Part shown: piece by piece, positions 6,833 through 14,209 of the stretch
Numbering within the stretch: position 1 is the stretch's first letter
Layout of the letters: each line of letters starts with the position of its first letter
Source of the DNA: a virus
Length of the DNA: 64,000 nucleotides
Virus record (IMG/VR): IMGVR_UViG_3300013111_000141
Location: 1-64,000 of that record
Reading direction: 5' to 3' (one strand)
Program-made: the position numbers and the translations under genes
Notes under the pieces: generated by a model
The model's input: only the letters and a program-made list of their open reading frames with translations
Told to the model about the DNA's origin: nothing
Databases searched by the model: none

Positions 6833-7972
6833 TTAAAACGGTAAATTCTCTTTAACTTCTTCTGCATCATCAGTAGTACTTGATGCATCAAACTTAGTAT
6901 ACAATTCCATGAAAGTATTTTTGGTATCTTCATCAAATCGTGAAATGGCTAAGTTAATAGACTTCATACGATCTTCAAAAATTGCATATGTCTGAACAAT
7001 ATGTCCTAAACGACGAGTTGAAATAACATCATCAACACCATCATCATAAAACGTCTTACGAATACCATCTGCCCATGACACCAACAGTTTAGCAAACTCT
7101 ACATCAACCTTACCAAACGCCTTCATGTGGTTCATTAAAATCTTTTCTTCAGTAACAACTGGTGCAAATGGTTGTTCTACTGTAATCGTGAATCGTTCAA
7201 GAAACGCCTCATCAATGATTGTAGCAGCAGAGAACTTACCAGATTCAGAACCTTGACCCTTTGTGTTTGCAGTAGCAATCACATTAAAACCACGTTTCGG
7301 TTCAATCAATTCACCAGTTTTCTTAATAACAATGGGTTTACCCTCAAGAACACCTTGAAGAGCCATAATCTTATTAGAACCACGGTCAATCTCATCAATC
7401 AAGAGAATGGCACCAAGTTCCATAGCCTTTACTACTGGACCTTTTTCAAAAACAGTATCACCATTAACCAAACGGAAACCACCAATCAAATCATCTTGAT
7501 CTGTTTCTGGTGAAATCTGAACACGAATGAATTCACGTTTAGCATTAGCAGCAGCCTGTTCTACCATCATAGTTTTACCATTACCAGACAAACCAGTAAC
7601 AAAGATAGGATAGAAAAACTTTGATTTAATAATCTTCAATATGTCTTTATAAGCACCCCACTTAACAAAGTTAGGATCTACTTGTGGAACATATGACGTT
7701 TTAAATACAGGTAATGGTGGTTGTTGAACACGTTCAACAACTGGTTCAGGACCAACAGTATTAACCGGCAATACTGGTTCACGTTTTAATGGAACCACTA
7801 CACCAGTAATATTATAAACACCATGACTAACCTTATCCAATCCTTTATTAACACCTTGACCGTTAGCATAACCAATTTTTAATGCAGCCTCGGACAATTC
7901 CTTTAATGTATATTCATTTTTCTCTGGGTTTTCTGATAAAAGATAATCTTTTACTTTTTCAACTTTATTCAT
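6833..7972 (-). CDS. MoxR/CobS-type AAA+ ATPase
   Basis: 379 residues. The N-terminal 70 residues form a small helical domain (VKDYLLSENPEKNEYTLKEL) linked by a Pro/Val-rich stretch. The AAA+ core follows, with Walker A GLSGNGKT (about 128-135), Walker B AILLIDEID (about 188-196), a sensor-1 Asn in FNVIATANT and an Arg-rich TRRLGH sensor-2 region. It matches the CobS/MoxR class annotated as cobS in marine T4-like phages. MoxR ATPases work with VWA-domain partners; the likely partner here is at 16991-19180. The real job in phages is unknown; nothing else of cobalamin synthesis is present, so cobaltochelatase function is doubtful. Confidence 0.85.
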   Translation of the reverse strand: MNKVEKVKDYLLSENPEKNEYTLKELSEAALKIGYANGQGVNKGLDKVSHGVYNITGVVVPLKREPVLPVNTVGPEPVVERVQQPPLPVFKTSYVPQVDPNFVKWGAYKDILKIIKSKFFYPIFVTGLSGNGKTMMVEQAAANAKREFIRVQISPETDQDDLIGGFRLVNGDTVFEKGPVVKAMELGAILLIDEIDRGSNKIMALQGVLEGKPIVIKKTGELIEPKRGFNVIATANTKGQGSESGKFSAATIIDEAFLERFTITVEQPFAPVVTEEKILMNHMKAFGKVDVEFAKLLVSWADGIRKTFYDDGVDDVISTRRLGHIVQTYAIFEDRMKSINLAISRFDEDTKNTFMELYTKFDASSTTDDAEEVKENLPF

Positions 7973-7984
7973 AATATACCTTTT

Positions 7985-8125
7985 TTATTTAATTTGTTTC
8001 TCAATTTCTGAATCTTCTAATGGAATTTCAGTAAAGGTAGGATCAGATGACGAATCATCCGCAAACCAACTGGTGTATTCTTCATTAATCTCTTCAGCAG
8101 TAATAAACTCATCAAAATCAAACAT
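7985..8125 (-). CDS. Small acidic protein, 46 aa
   Basis: MFDFDEFITAEEINEEYTSW and an acidic tail ending SEIEKQIK. A GAAAGGTGAAAG leader gives a ribosome binding site. It is the first gene after the promoter at 8174-8202 and lies just ahead of the AAA+ ATPase gene. Function unknown. Confidence 0.6.
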   Translation of the reverse strand: MFDFDEFITAEEINEEYTSWFADDSSSDPTFTEIPLEDSEIEKQIK

Positions 8126-8173
8126 TTCTTTCACCTTTCATAATTAAACACAATAACCCCAACCTTCATATGT

Positions 8174-8202
8174 ATTGTCTCATACTTTGATATAAAAGTC
8201 AA
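8174..8202 (-). promoter_or_regulatory. Early sigma70-type promoter (repeat copy 1)
   Basis: TTGACT (8197-8202), 17-nt spacer ending TATGA, GACAAT (8174-8179), giving an extended TGn -10. Drives the 46-aa gene and the AAA+ ATPase gene. Confidence 0.85.
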
Positions 8203-8220
8203 GCATTATTTTCATTTATT

Positions 8221-8448
8221 CTACTTTATTTCATCCATTTTTTCAATCTCTTGTTTAATCCAAATTAAAGCAAGATGTTCGGTATTTTCAATAAACGCCT
8301 CATCCGAAACAGGAGAAGGCAGCACAGACACCATCCATTTTATCTTATCATATGCTGACATAAGCATATCATCTGAGATGGTGAATTTAGCCTTCTGTTT
8401 TCGTTCAGTCTTAATAATTTTAAGTACAGTTTCCATTGGTATAATCAT
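8221..8448 (-). CDS. Hypothetical protein, 75 aa
   Basis: MIIPMETVLKIIKTERKQKA, then a helical body ending in a charged tail. The start has AGGATAT close upstream. Last gene of the transcript from the promoter at 9364-9392. No motif recognised. Confidence 0.6.
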   Translation of the reverse strand: MIIPMETVLKIIKTERKQKAKFTISDDMLMSAYDKIKWMVSVLPSPVSDEAFIENTEHLALIWIKQEIEKMDEIK

Positions 8449-8456
8449 AATATATC

Positions 8457-8570
8457 CTACAATGTTAAGTATAATTCATTAACGTAAGCCACCCTAAGTA
8501 ATACAATTACCGCAGTAACAGTTATCAATTTGGTAACCAACACCTCTATAATCACAAGTAATCTTTTCAT
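8457..8570 (-). CDS. Small membrane protein, 37 aa
   Basis: MKRLLVIIEVLVTKLITVTA and a continuing hydrophobic stretch to residue 30. Overlaps the stop of the upstream gene. A single helix with basic N-terminus; function unknown. Confidence 0.5.
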   Translation of the reverse strand: MKRLLVIIEVLVTKLITVTAVIVLLRVAYVNELYLTL

Positions 8571-8863
8571 CTCATCTCATCTCTATAATTATTTTTAGCA
8601 TATAACACATCAGGATAAACATCAGCAACATCATCTACCATAGTATCATCATATGGTTCATCATCAGTTAATCCCATCTCATATAGACTCTGTTCAAATG
8701 CATCCAGATCAATAACTTCCTTTGGATTATAAACCCTTAATCGTTCAATGAAATTTCTTTTAATCAAGTCAGTAGTAGATACTTGACGATAATGATTTGC
8801 CGCAGATCGGATAGCAGCATCTTTCATTAACACTTTAAAATATTCTAATTCGTAATTATTCAT
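8567..8863 (-). CDS. Hypothetical acidic protein, 98 aa
   Basis: Start chosen at the ATG giving MNNYELEYFKVLMKD; an upstream TTG has less support. Helical N-terminal half and a strongly acidic C-terminal half (DDEPYDDTMVDDVADVYPD). Acidic early proteins of this type often bind or mimic host factors, but no specific family is recognised. Confidence 0.55.
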   Translation of the reverse strand: MNNYELEYFKVLMKDAAIRSAANHYRQVSTTDLIKRNFIERLRVYNPKEVIDLDAFEQSLYEMGLTDDEPYDDTMVDDVADVYPDVLYAKNNYRDEMR

Positions 8864-8881
8864 AATATAGGTTTCTCTCAA

Positions 8882-9049
8882 TTAATGTAAAACTTTCTTT
8901 GTTTTAACATTGGTGGATAATAATGAACGATTTTGTTCATATTCATTAGCTAGTGCAGAATACAATCTATCCCATTCATTAGGGGTAACATCATTTAAAC
9001 GTCGTTTAGTATTTGATTCAAGTGTAACTAACTTTAATTGATTTTTCAT
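8882..9049 (-). CDS. Small basic protein, 55 aa
   Basis: MKNQLKLVTLESNTKRRLND followed by a Trp-containing helix (EWDRLYSALANEYEQN) and a basic tail. Lies in the short transcript from the promoter at 9364-9392. Unknown function. Confidence 0.55.
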   Translation of the reverse strand: MKNQLKLVTLESNTKRRLNDVTPNEWDRLYSALANEYEQNRSLLSTNVKTKKVLH

Positions 9050-9057
9050 TTTAATCC

Positions 9058-9318
9058 TTATTTAGTAGTATTTTTCCAAACTAATTGACTAAAAACAGTA
9101 ACATTGTCTTTTTTAACACGGAGGGTTAATGGTAAAAATGGGTCAGCAACCATGTAATATGTAATCTTTACCCATAACCATTTTAAATCTAATTTCTCAT
9201 TCTTATTCCACTCATTACGAATCGCAATAAGTTTCTCTTTAACAATTTGGGCTTCTGGTATAGAATTATAGGTCATTACAACCTTTCTTTCAGAAACAAA
9301 CTCAACAACAATACTCAT
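9058..9318 (-). CDS. Hypothetical early protein, 86 aa
   Basis: Start set at the ATG of the repeated leader GGAGTTTATTATG, giving MSIVVEFVSERKVVMTYNS. A mixed alpha/beta body with several Trp residues. First gene after early promoter copy 2. Function unknown. Confidence 0.6.
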   Translation of the reverse strand: MSIVVEFVSERKVVMTYNSIPEAQIVKEKLIAIRNEWNKNEKLDLKWLWVKITYYMVADPFLPLTLRVKKDNVTVFSQLVWKNTTK

Positions 9319-9363
9319 AATAAACTCCAAAAATTAAACTCAATAACCCCAACTCACAGTAAT

Positions 9364-9392
9364 ATTATCTCATACTTTTATATAAATGTCAA
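9364..9392 (-). promoter_or_regulatory. Early sigma70-type promoter (repeat copy 2)
   Basis: TTGACA (9387-9392), 17-nt spacer, GATAAT (9364-9369) with TGA ahead of the -10. Drives the small-gene run 9318 down to 8221. Confidence 0.88.
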
Positions 9393-9421
9393 GCTTTATT
9401 TTCATTTATTTTCATTTATTT

Positions 9422-9778
9422 TCAAACACCTGTCCATTGTATAACATCAGGCATATTAGTAAGAACATTACCACGTGGAAAGTTACGTGCCGGAGATGTC
9501 CATGATGCAGCTTTAAGGAGATCTCCATAAGCAAACTTCTTATCTTTTTTGGATATCACAATAAATCCCTTTACGGAACCGTTGTGTATCAATTTAACAT
9601 AGTTTCTTCCTATCTTAAATTCGGTGTCAACCTTGTATTCATCATACCAATGCACCCACACCTTGTCTTTATTATGGTCATATTGGACTATTTCTTGTGA
9701 TCTTTGTGCCCAAGTGGCATAATCAGATGCCATCTTATTAAGAACATTCTCAATTACTTCTCTATTCACTTCACTCAT
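9422..9778 (-). CDS. Hypothetical early protein, 118 aa
   Basis: Starts MSEVNREVIENVLNKMASDY at the ATG of a GGAGTATATTATG leader. Body includes VQYDHNKDKVWVHWYDEYK and a basic beta segment KLIHNGSVKGFIVISKKDKK. No family recognised. Second gene after promoter copy 3. Confidence 0.6.
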   Translation of the reverse strand: MSEVNREVIENVLNKMASDYATWAQRSQEIVQYDHNKDKVWVHWYDEYKVDTEFKIGRNYVKLIHNGSVKGFIVISKKDKKFAYGDLLKAASWTSPARNFPRGNVLTNMPDVIQWTGV

Positions 9779-9793
9779 AATATACTCCATAAT

Positions 9794-9988
9794 TTAGTAG
9801 TCAAGGGAAGAGTAATAAGCATCTAAAGCATATTCATATAAATTATCATCAAAAATCTCAATTTCCTCTTCCTTCATCTCCCTAACAATATCCTTAGAAA
9901 CCTCTAAATCTAGGTAAATATTATCTTCCTTTTCCAATCTCTCAATAACCCTTTTGATAACAATCAGATCACCTTTATCTATAATCAT
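9794..9988 (-). CDS. Hypothetical acidic early protein, 64 aa
   Basis: Starts MIIDKGDLIVIKRVIERLEK in the repeated GGAGTTTATTATG context. Helical and very acidic C-terminal half (EEEIEIFDDNLYEYALDAY). First gene after promoter copy 3. Unknown. Confidence 0.6.
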   Translation of the reverse strand: MIIDKGDLIVIKRVIERLEKEDNIYLDLEVSKDIVREMKEEEIEIFDDNLYEYALDAYYSSLDY

Positions 9989-10032
9989 AATAAACTCCAA
10001 TAATTAAACTCAATAACCCCAACCACAGTACT

Positions 10033-10061
10033 ATTGTCTCATACTATGGTTATAAAGTCAA
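10033..10061 (-). promoter_or_regulatory. Early sigma70-type promoter (repeat copy 3)
   Basis: TTGACT (10056-10061), 17-nt spacer ending TATGA, GACAAT (10033-10038). Confidence 0.85.
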
Positions 10062-10079
10062 GGATTATTTTCATTTATT

Positions 10080-10463
10080 TTAAATTAATTCGTATGGTTT
10101 TTCCCAAGTTCCTATCTGCAAATCAATATAAAATGCAGTATGAAAATAGTCAGTCATAATGTCAGAATCATCAAACCAAGCTTCTCCATTATCTGCATTG
10201 GCAGGTGCAGTCTTAATGATTTCAAGAATTTTATTCAGAACCTTTGCAGGTTTCTTTGACCAATGTTTATCAATAAAGTATTGATTAACTCCTTCATATT
10301 TATCAGTAGGATCACGGAATTCAGAACGAAAGTCAATATCAGACTTCAATATATTAACCGATACGGAATGTTGACGTTTACGAACAGAAAATTTATACTT
10401 TGGGAATTCTTTCTTTAACTCTTTACGAATCTCTCTAACTTCTTCAGCACTTATATATGCCAT
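10080..10463 (-). CDS. LPD29-like domain protein, 127 aa
   Basis: MAYISAEEVREIRKELKKEF, then PKYKFSVRKRQHSVSVNILKSDIDF, which resembles the LPD29 domain of phage and plasmid polyvalent proteins (function unknown). The later part holds FRDPTDKYEGVNQYF. GGAG lies 7 nt before the ATG. A related gene follows upstream at 10557-10883, which shares IRxEL and the FRDP..Y..V..Y segment, so the pair looks like a duplication along with the promoter. Confidence 0.65.
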   Translation of the reverse strand: MAYISAEEVREIRKELKKEFPKYKFSVRKRQHSVSVNILKSDIDFRSEFRDPTDKYEGVNQYFIDKHWSKKPAKVLNKILEIIKTAPANADNGEAWFDDSDIMTDYFHTAFYIDLQIGTWEKPYELI

Positions 10464-10509
10464 CTAACTTCTCCAATAATAAAAATAAATAACCCCAACT
10501 CACAGTAAT

Positions 10510-10538
10510 ATTATCTCATACTTTTATATAAATGTCAA
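10510..10538 (-). promoter_or_regulatory. Early sigma70-type promoter (repeat copy 4)
   Basis: TTGACA (10533-10538), 17-nt spacer, GATAAT (10510-10515) with extended TGA. Nearly identical over 65 bp to copy 2. Confidence 0.88.
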
Positions 10539-10556
10539 GCTTTATTTTCATTTATT

Positions 10557-10883
10557 TTAATACCGTGATGGTTTTTCTGGCCAAAAAACAGTTTCAGTCG
10601 GTTGTCCAGTTGCCAACTCTTCTTCATAAATTTCATTGGGTAAATCTCTCAATTCTTGTCTATACTCCATCCATTCATTTAAATATTCATGAACAGATGA
10701 ATATCTCGCATCAGGATCACGAAATTTAGCATCATCCTTATCTCTAATATGAATCTCATTATCTGTATATGTCTTACCAAGCACCGTATATGGACGTGGT
10801 AATTTAACACTTACATCTACACCAATCCAATCACTTTCTTCCAATAATTCATCACGTATTTTTCTCAATTCAACCATATCCAT
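10557..10883 (-). CDS. LPD29-related early protein, 108 aa
   Basis: Start placed at ATG (MDMVELRKIRDELLEESDWI), five bases after AGGTGG; an in-frame GTG upstream is less well placed. Shares IRxEL and FRDPDARYSSVHEYLNEW with the gene at 10080-10463, suggesting a diverged paralogue. Unknown function. Confidence 0.6.
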   Translation of the reverse strand: MDMVELRKIRDELLEESDWIGVDVSVKLPRPYTVLGKTYTDNEIHIRDKDDAKFRDPDARYSSVHEYLNEWMEYRQELRDLPNEIYEEELATGQPTETVFWPEKPSRY

Positions 10884-10895
10884 AGCAACCACCTA

Positions 10896-11006
10896 TTAAC
10901 TTAAAATATTAACTACTAATGCAACTGAAGCACCAATAGACCATAGTGTTAACAATTCATAATCAACAACAACCTCAACTCTACCATCAATCAATCGTAC
11001 CAACAT
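10896..11006 (-). CDS. Small membrane peptide, 36 aa
   Basis: MLVRLIDGRVEVVVDYELLT and a hydrophobic tail (LWSIGASVALVVNILS). The GGAGTATATTATG leader of the repeat gives a strong start. First gene after promoter copy 5. Confidence 0.55.
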   Translation of the reverse strand: MLVRLIDGRVEVVVDYELLTLWSIGASVALVVNILS

Positions 11007-11051
11007 AATATACTCCAAAATTAAACTCAATAACCCCCAACTCACAGTAAT

Positions 11052-11080
11052 ATTGTCTCATACTTTTATATAAATGTCAA
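11052..11080 (-). promoter_or_regulatory. Early sigma70-type promoter (repeat copy 5)
   Basis: TTGACA (11075-11080), 17-nt spacer ending TATGA, GACAAT (11052-11057). Its -35 overlaps the stop region of the membrane protein at 11077. Confidence 0.85.
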
Positions 11081-11232
11081 GGTTTATTTGTATATATTTT
11101 ATAAAATATATACAATGCAAAAACAACCATAATAGGAAATAACAATATATAACTAACAGCTTCTAAAAATGTCATTTCTGATACAAATAAAACCAAAATC
11201 TCCCAATTAGTCTTATCAGGCATTATTCTCAT
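11077..11232 (-). CDS. Small membrane protein, 51 aa
   Basis: Start chosen at the ATG that overlaps the previous stop (TAATG), giving MRIMPDKTNWEILVLFVSEM, followed by a second hydrophobic stretch (AVSYILLFPIMVVFALYIFY). Two membrane helices; function unknown. Confidence 0.55.
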   Translation of the reverse strand: MRIMPDKTNWEILVLFVSEMTFLEAVSYILLFPIMVVFALYIFYKIYTNKP

Positions 11233-11357
11233 TAGGAATTCTGAATATAATACCCCAAAACCCACCATACTATGAAAGGTAATGTGATTATAAAATGGGA
11301 TAAAAATGTAGTCTTATTACACCTTAAAATATATAACATAGGTTTCTTCTTATTCAT
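11232..11357 (-). CDS. Small membrane protein, 41 aa
   Basis: MNKKKPMLYILRCNKTTFLS followed by one membrane helix ending YYIQNS. Starts inside the last codons of the methylase gene and ends in a TAATG overlap with the next, so it sits in a coupled chain. Confidence 0.55.
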   Translation of the reverse strand: MNKKKPMLYILRCNKTTFLSHFIITLPFIVWWVLGYYIQNS

Positions 11358-12495
11358 CAACTTTCCTCATAATATAACAAATTTCGTACTTCTCCATTTC
11401 AGTAAGTCCACGTGTGATTTCTAATGGTGGTAGTATCTTTATTTCATCTAATAACTCAAATCGTTCCTTTGCAATACTCATCATATCATCACCCATCATA
11501 TAACCACGTATAAACCTACCCATAACAAAACAAAATAAACCACCAGATTTTAATACTTTATTACACTCATCTACAGTTTTTCGCCAATAACCATCCAACC
11601 AGTTAGAATATGTAGAGTATAAATTAGTAGATTGTTCATCTGAACCACCATACAATTCTAAATCATAATATGGAGGACAAAAGAAAATCTTATCATAATC
11701 ATCATCAACAACCACCGACATATTCTCTGACGATATACAAAATGTCTTTAAATCATGAGGTGGACCAAAAATATCTAATGATGTAACTTCTTCAAAGACA
11801 CCATCAATCGTATCTAATACATCTTTTTGCACATCTACTATATGAATATCTCTATAATTTGTACTATTTGTAGTTGCTAATATAGGCGAACACCAAGAGG
11901 CAGACGGTATTAACATTTTCTGATCTACTGTATCAGAGTATTCATCACATTTAATTAATAAAGACCTATATACAGTTGGACTAAATACTGACATTTGTCC
12001 AGTGACTGTTTTCATCGTTACAACAAAAGTTTCATAATTTCCAATATAACTATCTTTAAAAACAGAAGGTATCGTTATACATGGATCAATTTTTCCTACT
12101 TCCAACGCATTCTTATACACAACCTTTATACTCATCCCATCATATCCCATAGAATCTAGCATACTTGGAAGATTCACATTACGTATAAATCTAACATTAT
12201 TTGAAACTAACTTTATTTCATTTCCCATAATAGGTATAGTATTTACTGGCATTGGTTCAACATAAGACAATCTACGTTGAAAATATAATTTCAAAGGTTC
12301 ATCTGAATGAATGAAATCATAACACCAATCATACCATGATTTTTTTGTTTTTAAAGCAACAACTCGTATATCAGAATCATCAAATTTATCCCATAGTTTT
12401 CCAAGTTGTTCTGTTTTATAAAACTCTTCACGTGATAATGGGTTTATTTCACTTCTGATAATATCAATAAAATCAGATTCATTATATATTTTCAT
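11350..12495 (-). CDS. Putative DNA methyltransferase (CPPYYDLE type)
   Basis: 381 residues. The catalytic-type motif DKIFFCPPYYDLELYGG (about 273-288) corresponds to motif IV of amino-methyltransferases, and a glycine-poor SAM-site-like segment PSASWCSPILATTNS..IHIVDV lies before it. The C-terminal part (KSGGLFCFVMGRF) follows the usual beta-strand order. The large N-terminal region is not recognised. Phage proteins with a PPYxDLE motif are usually annotated as modification methylases. It lies downstream of alanine dehydrogenase with a 4-nt overlap. Confidence 0.65.
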   Translation of the reverse strand: MKIYNESDFIDIIRSEINPLSREEFYKTEQLGKLWDKFDDSDIRVVALKTKKSWYDWCYDFIHSDEPLKLYFQRRLSYVEPMPVNTIPIMGNEIKLVSNNVRFIRNVNLPSMLDSMGYDGMSIKVVYKNALEVGKIDPCITIPSVFKDSYIGNYETFVVTMKTVTGQMSVFSPTVYRSLLIKCDEYSDTVDQKMLIPSASWCSPILATTNSTNYRDIHIVDVQKDVLDTIDGVFEEVTSLDIFGPPHDLKTFCISSENMSVVVDDDYDKIFFCPPYYDLELYGGSDEQSTNLYSTYSNWLDGYWRKTVDECNKVLKSGGLFCFVMGRFIRGYMMGDDMMSIAKERFELLDEIKILPPLEITRGLTEMEKYEICYIMRKVDE

Positions 12496-13601
12496 TCCTC
12501 GTAATACTCCATAAGTTCTAATGATTCAGCAACCATTAAATTAGTGATTCTACCATTATGTGTATATATACCATTTGTGAAATTAGTATCCACGTTATCA
12601 AGTCCCATATCAGCCAAAACTGTTATATATGGTAATGTCGCCTTAGTAAGTATGTCAGTCGCACTTTTAGGATATGCACCAGGCATATTAGACACACAAT
12701 AATGAACAACCCCGTGATGCATAAATACAGGGTTTTGATGACTCCTAATCTGTGACGTTTCAATACAACCACCTTGGTCAATAGACACATCAACCACCAC
12801 CGAACCTTTCCTCATACTTTTTACCATATCTTCAGTAACAACAATAGGAGCTTTCTTTCCTGGTATTGAAACTGCACCAATAACCAAATCAGCATCTTTA
12901 ACAGCGGGTTCTAAATTCCATGAAGTAGAACACTTATATACAATAGAAGTATTCATATGACCCCTACCCAAATACTCCCAACGATAATCGGTTTCCAACC
13001 CTAAAATAGTAACATTAGCACCCATCCCATTTGCCATCTCTGCCGCATGTCTACCAACAACACCATCACCAACAACTACCACATTACCAGAATTAACACC
13101 ATTAATTTTTCCTAGTTGGACACCAGACCCATCAAAAAACATTGACTTATCTGTATATTGAAGATAATAACTACCAATAGTAACTGCCATATTACCAGCA
13201 ATAGCAGACATAGGTTCCAGCAACGGTAAATTACCAAAATTATCTGTTATTGATTCATATGCTATGGCAGTAGTATTGGTGGATAACAATTTAAGTGTCA
13301 GTTCTTTATCTACACCCGCAAGATGAAGATAAGTAAATAATATTTGCCCATTAAAATATTTGTATTCTTCCACTTGAGGTTCTTTAACTTTAACCACAAT
13401 ATCCGAATCCCATGCATAAAAGTCATGACATATAACAGCACCAGCTGCTGTGTAATCATCATCCGAATAACCAGAACCAATCCCAGCTTCAAATGTTACA
13501 CATACAGAGTGCCCTCTAGCAACCAATTCACGCACACCATTTGGGGTAATTGCTACCCGATATTCATTATCCTTTATTTCTTTGATTAATCCAATTCTCA
13601 T
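12492..13601 (-). CDS. ald: Alanine dehydrogenase
   Basis: 369 residues, the normal length. Catalyses L-alanine + NAD+ to pyruvate + NH3 + NADH. Seen: N-terminal IGLIKEIKDNEYRVAITP, substrate-binding Lys in VKVKEPQ (about 73-79), catalytic His in FTYLHLAG (about 93-96), the Rossmann loop VVVGDGVVGRHAAEMA (about 170-185) and the C-terminal NMPGAYPKSAT. The start is fixed by homology although it lies 35 nt inside the upstream PurN-like gene. In an infected cell it would link amino-acid nitrogen with pyruvate and NADH. Confidence 0.93.
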   Translation of the reverse strand: MRIGLIKEIKDNEYRVAITPNGVRELVARGHSVCVTFEAGIGSGYSDDDYTAAGAVICHDFYAWDSDIVVKVKEPQVEEYKYFNGQILFTYLHLAGVDKELTLKLLSTNTTAIAYESITDNFGNLPLLEPMSAIAGNMAVTIGSYYLQYTDKSMFFDGSGVQLGKINGVNSGNVVVVGDGVVGRHAAEMANGMGANVTILGLETDYRWEYLGRGHMNTSIVYKCSTSWNLEPAVKDADLVIGAVSIPGKKAPIVVTEDMVKSMRKGSVVVDVSIDQGGCIETSQIRSHQNPVFMHHGVVHYCVSNMPGAYPKSATDILTKATLPYITVLADMGLDNVDTNFTNGIYTHNGRITNLMVAESLELMEYYEE

Positions 13602-14205
13602 ATTTAATCCTCACCGACTCGACCTCCATCAATTTCGGAAGAAGGTCATTAATAACACCTATATACAATTCAGATTCAGTAGCACGACAAGCATCACCTA
13701 ACGATTGTACATCGTCATTATCTCTAACTAAAACTAAATTTTGTGACAATATAGGTCCAGAATCATATTCATCAGTAACTATATGTACAGTAACACCTGT
13801 AACCTTATCCTTAGATTCTAATACAGATTTATATATATCGTCACCATACATATTACCATGTTTAGGTAATAATGATGGATGAATATTTAATATTCTATTT
13901 TCATATCCTCTCAATACTATATCACTAACATGTTTCCTATATCCAGATAACACAACCAAATCTGTTTTAAATGAAGATAATTTATTGTATATAGTTTTAT
14001 CTTCATTTAATGGATTCGTTTTACTAGATATTATAGAAATATTAATATCATTATCATGACACCATTGAACTATAGGAGCATTTTTATTATTACATATAAC
14101 AACACCAACTTCAGCTACAATTCTCCATGAATTAATTGCTCCTATAACATCCCTAGCCGCAGTACCACCATCTGACGCCAAAAAACTAATAATTGGAGTC
14201 TTCAT
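13567..14205 (-). CDS. purN: PurN-like formyltransferase
   Basis: 212 residues, the size of glycinamide ribonucleotide transformylase, which adds formyl from 10-formyl-THF to GAR in purine synthesis. N-terminal FLASDGGTAARDVI replaces the usual SGxGSN loop. The catalytic block is present: NIHPSLLPKHG (Asn-His, about 104-114), VTGVTVHIVTDEYDSGPIL with the catalytic Asp (about 130-148). The altered phosphate loop and the conserved folate site leave open a related formyltransferase acting on another amine, such as a sugar nucleotide. Confidence 0.82.
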   Translation of the reverse strand: MKTPIISFLASDGGTAARDVIGAINSWRIVAEVGVVICNNKNAPIVQWCHDNDINISIISSKTNPLNEDKTIYNKLSSFKTDLVVLSGYRKHVSDIVLRGYENRILNIHPSLLPKHGNMYGDDIYKSVLESKDKVTGVTVHIVTDEYDSGPILSQNLVLVRDNDDVQSLGDACRATESELYIGVINDLLPKLMEVESVRIKYENWINQRNKG

Positions 14206-14209
14206 AATA

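Larger units (their letters stand above)
8126..11093 (-). repeat. Five-copy early promoter/leader repeat
   Basis: A block of about 65-100 bp recurs at 8126-8220, 9319-9421, 9989-10079, 10464-10556 and 11007-11093. Each holds, in minus-strand order, AAATAA, TTGAC(A/T), 17 nt, TATGAGA(T/C)AAT, then TACTGTG(AG)TTGGGGTTATTGAGTTTAAT. In most copies the leader ends GGAGT(T/A)TATTATG at the start codon. The copies at 9340-9420 and 10490-10556 are nearly identical. Each copy drives one or a few small genes, so the array looks like promoter duplication that spread early accessory genes. Confidence 0.85.

Noticed and set aside
6833-7972. Functional cobaltochelatase (CobS) for B12 synthesis
   Set aside because: No CobN or other cobalamin gene; MoxR-type chaperone is the safer name.
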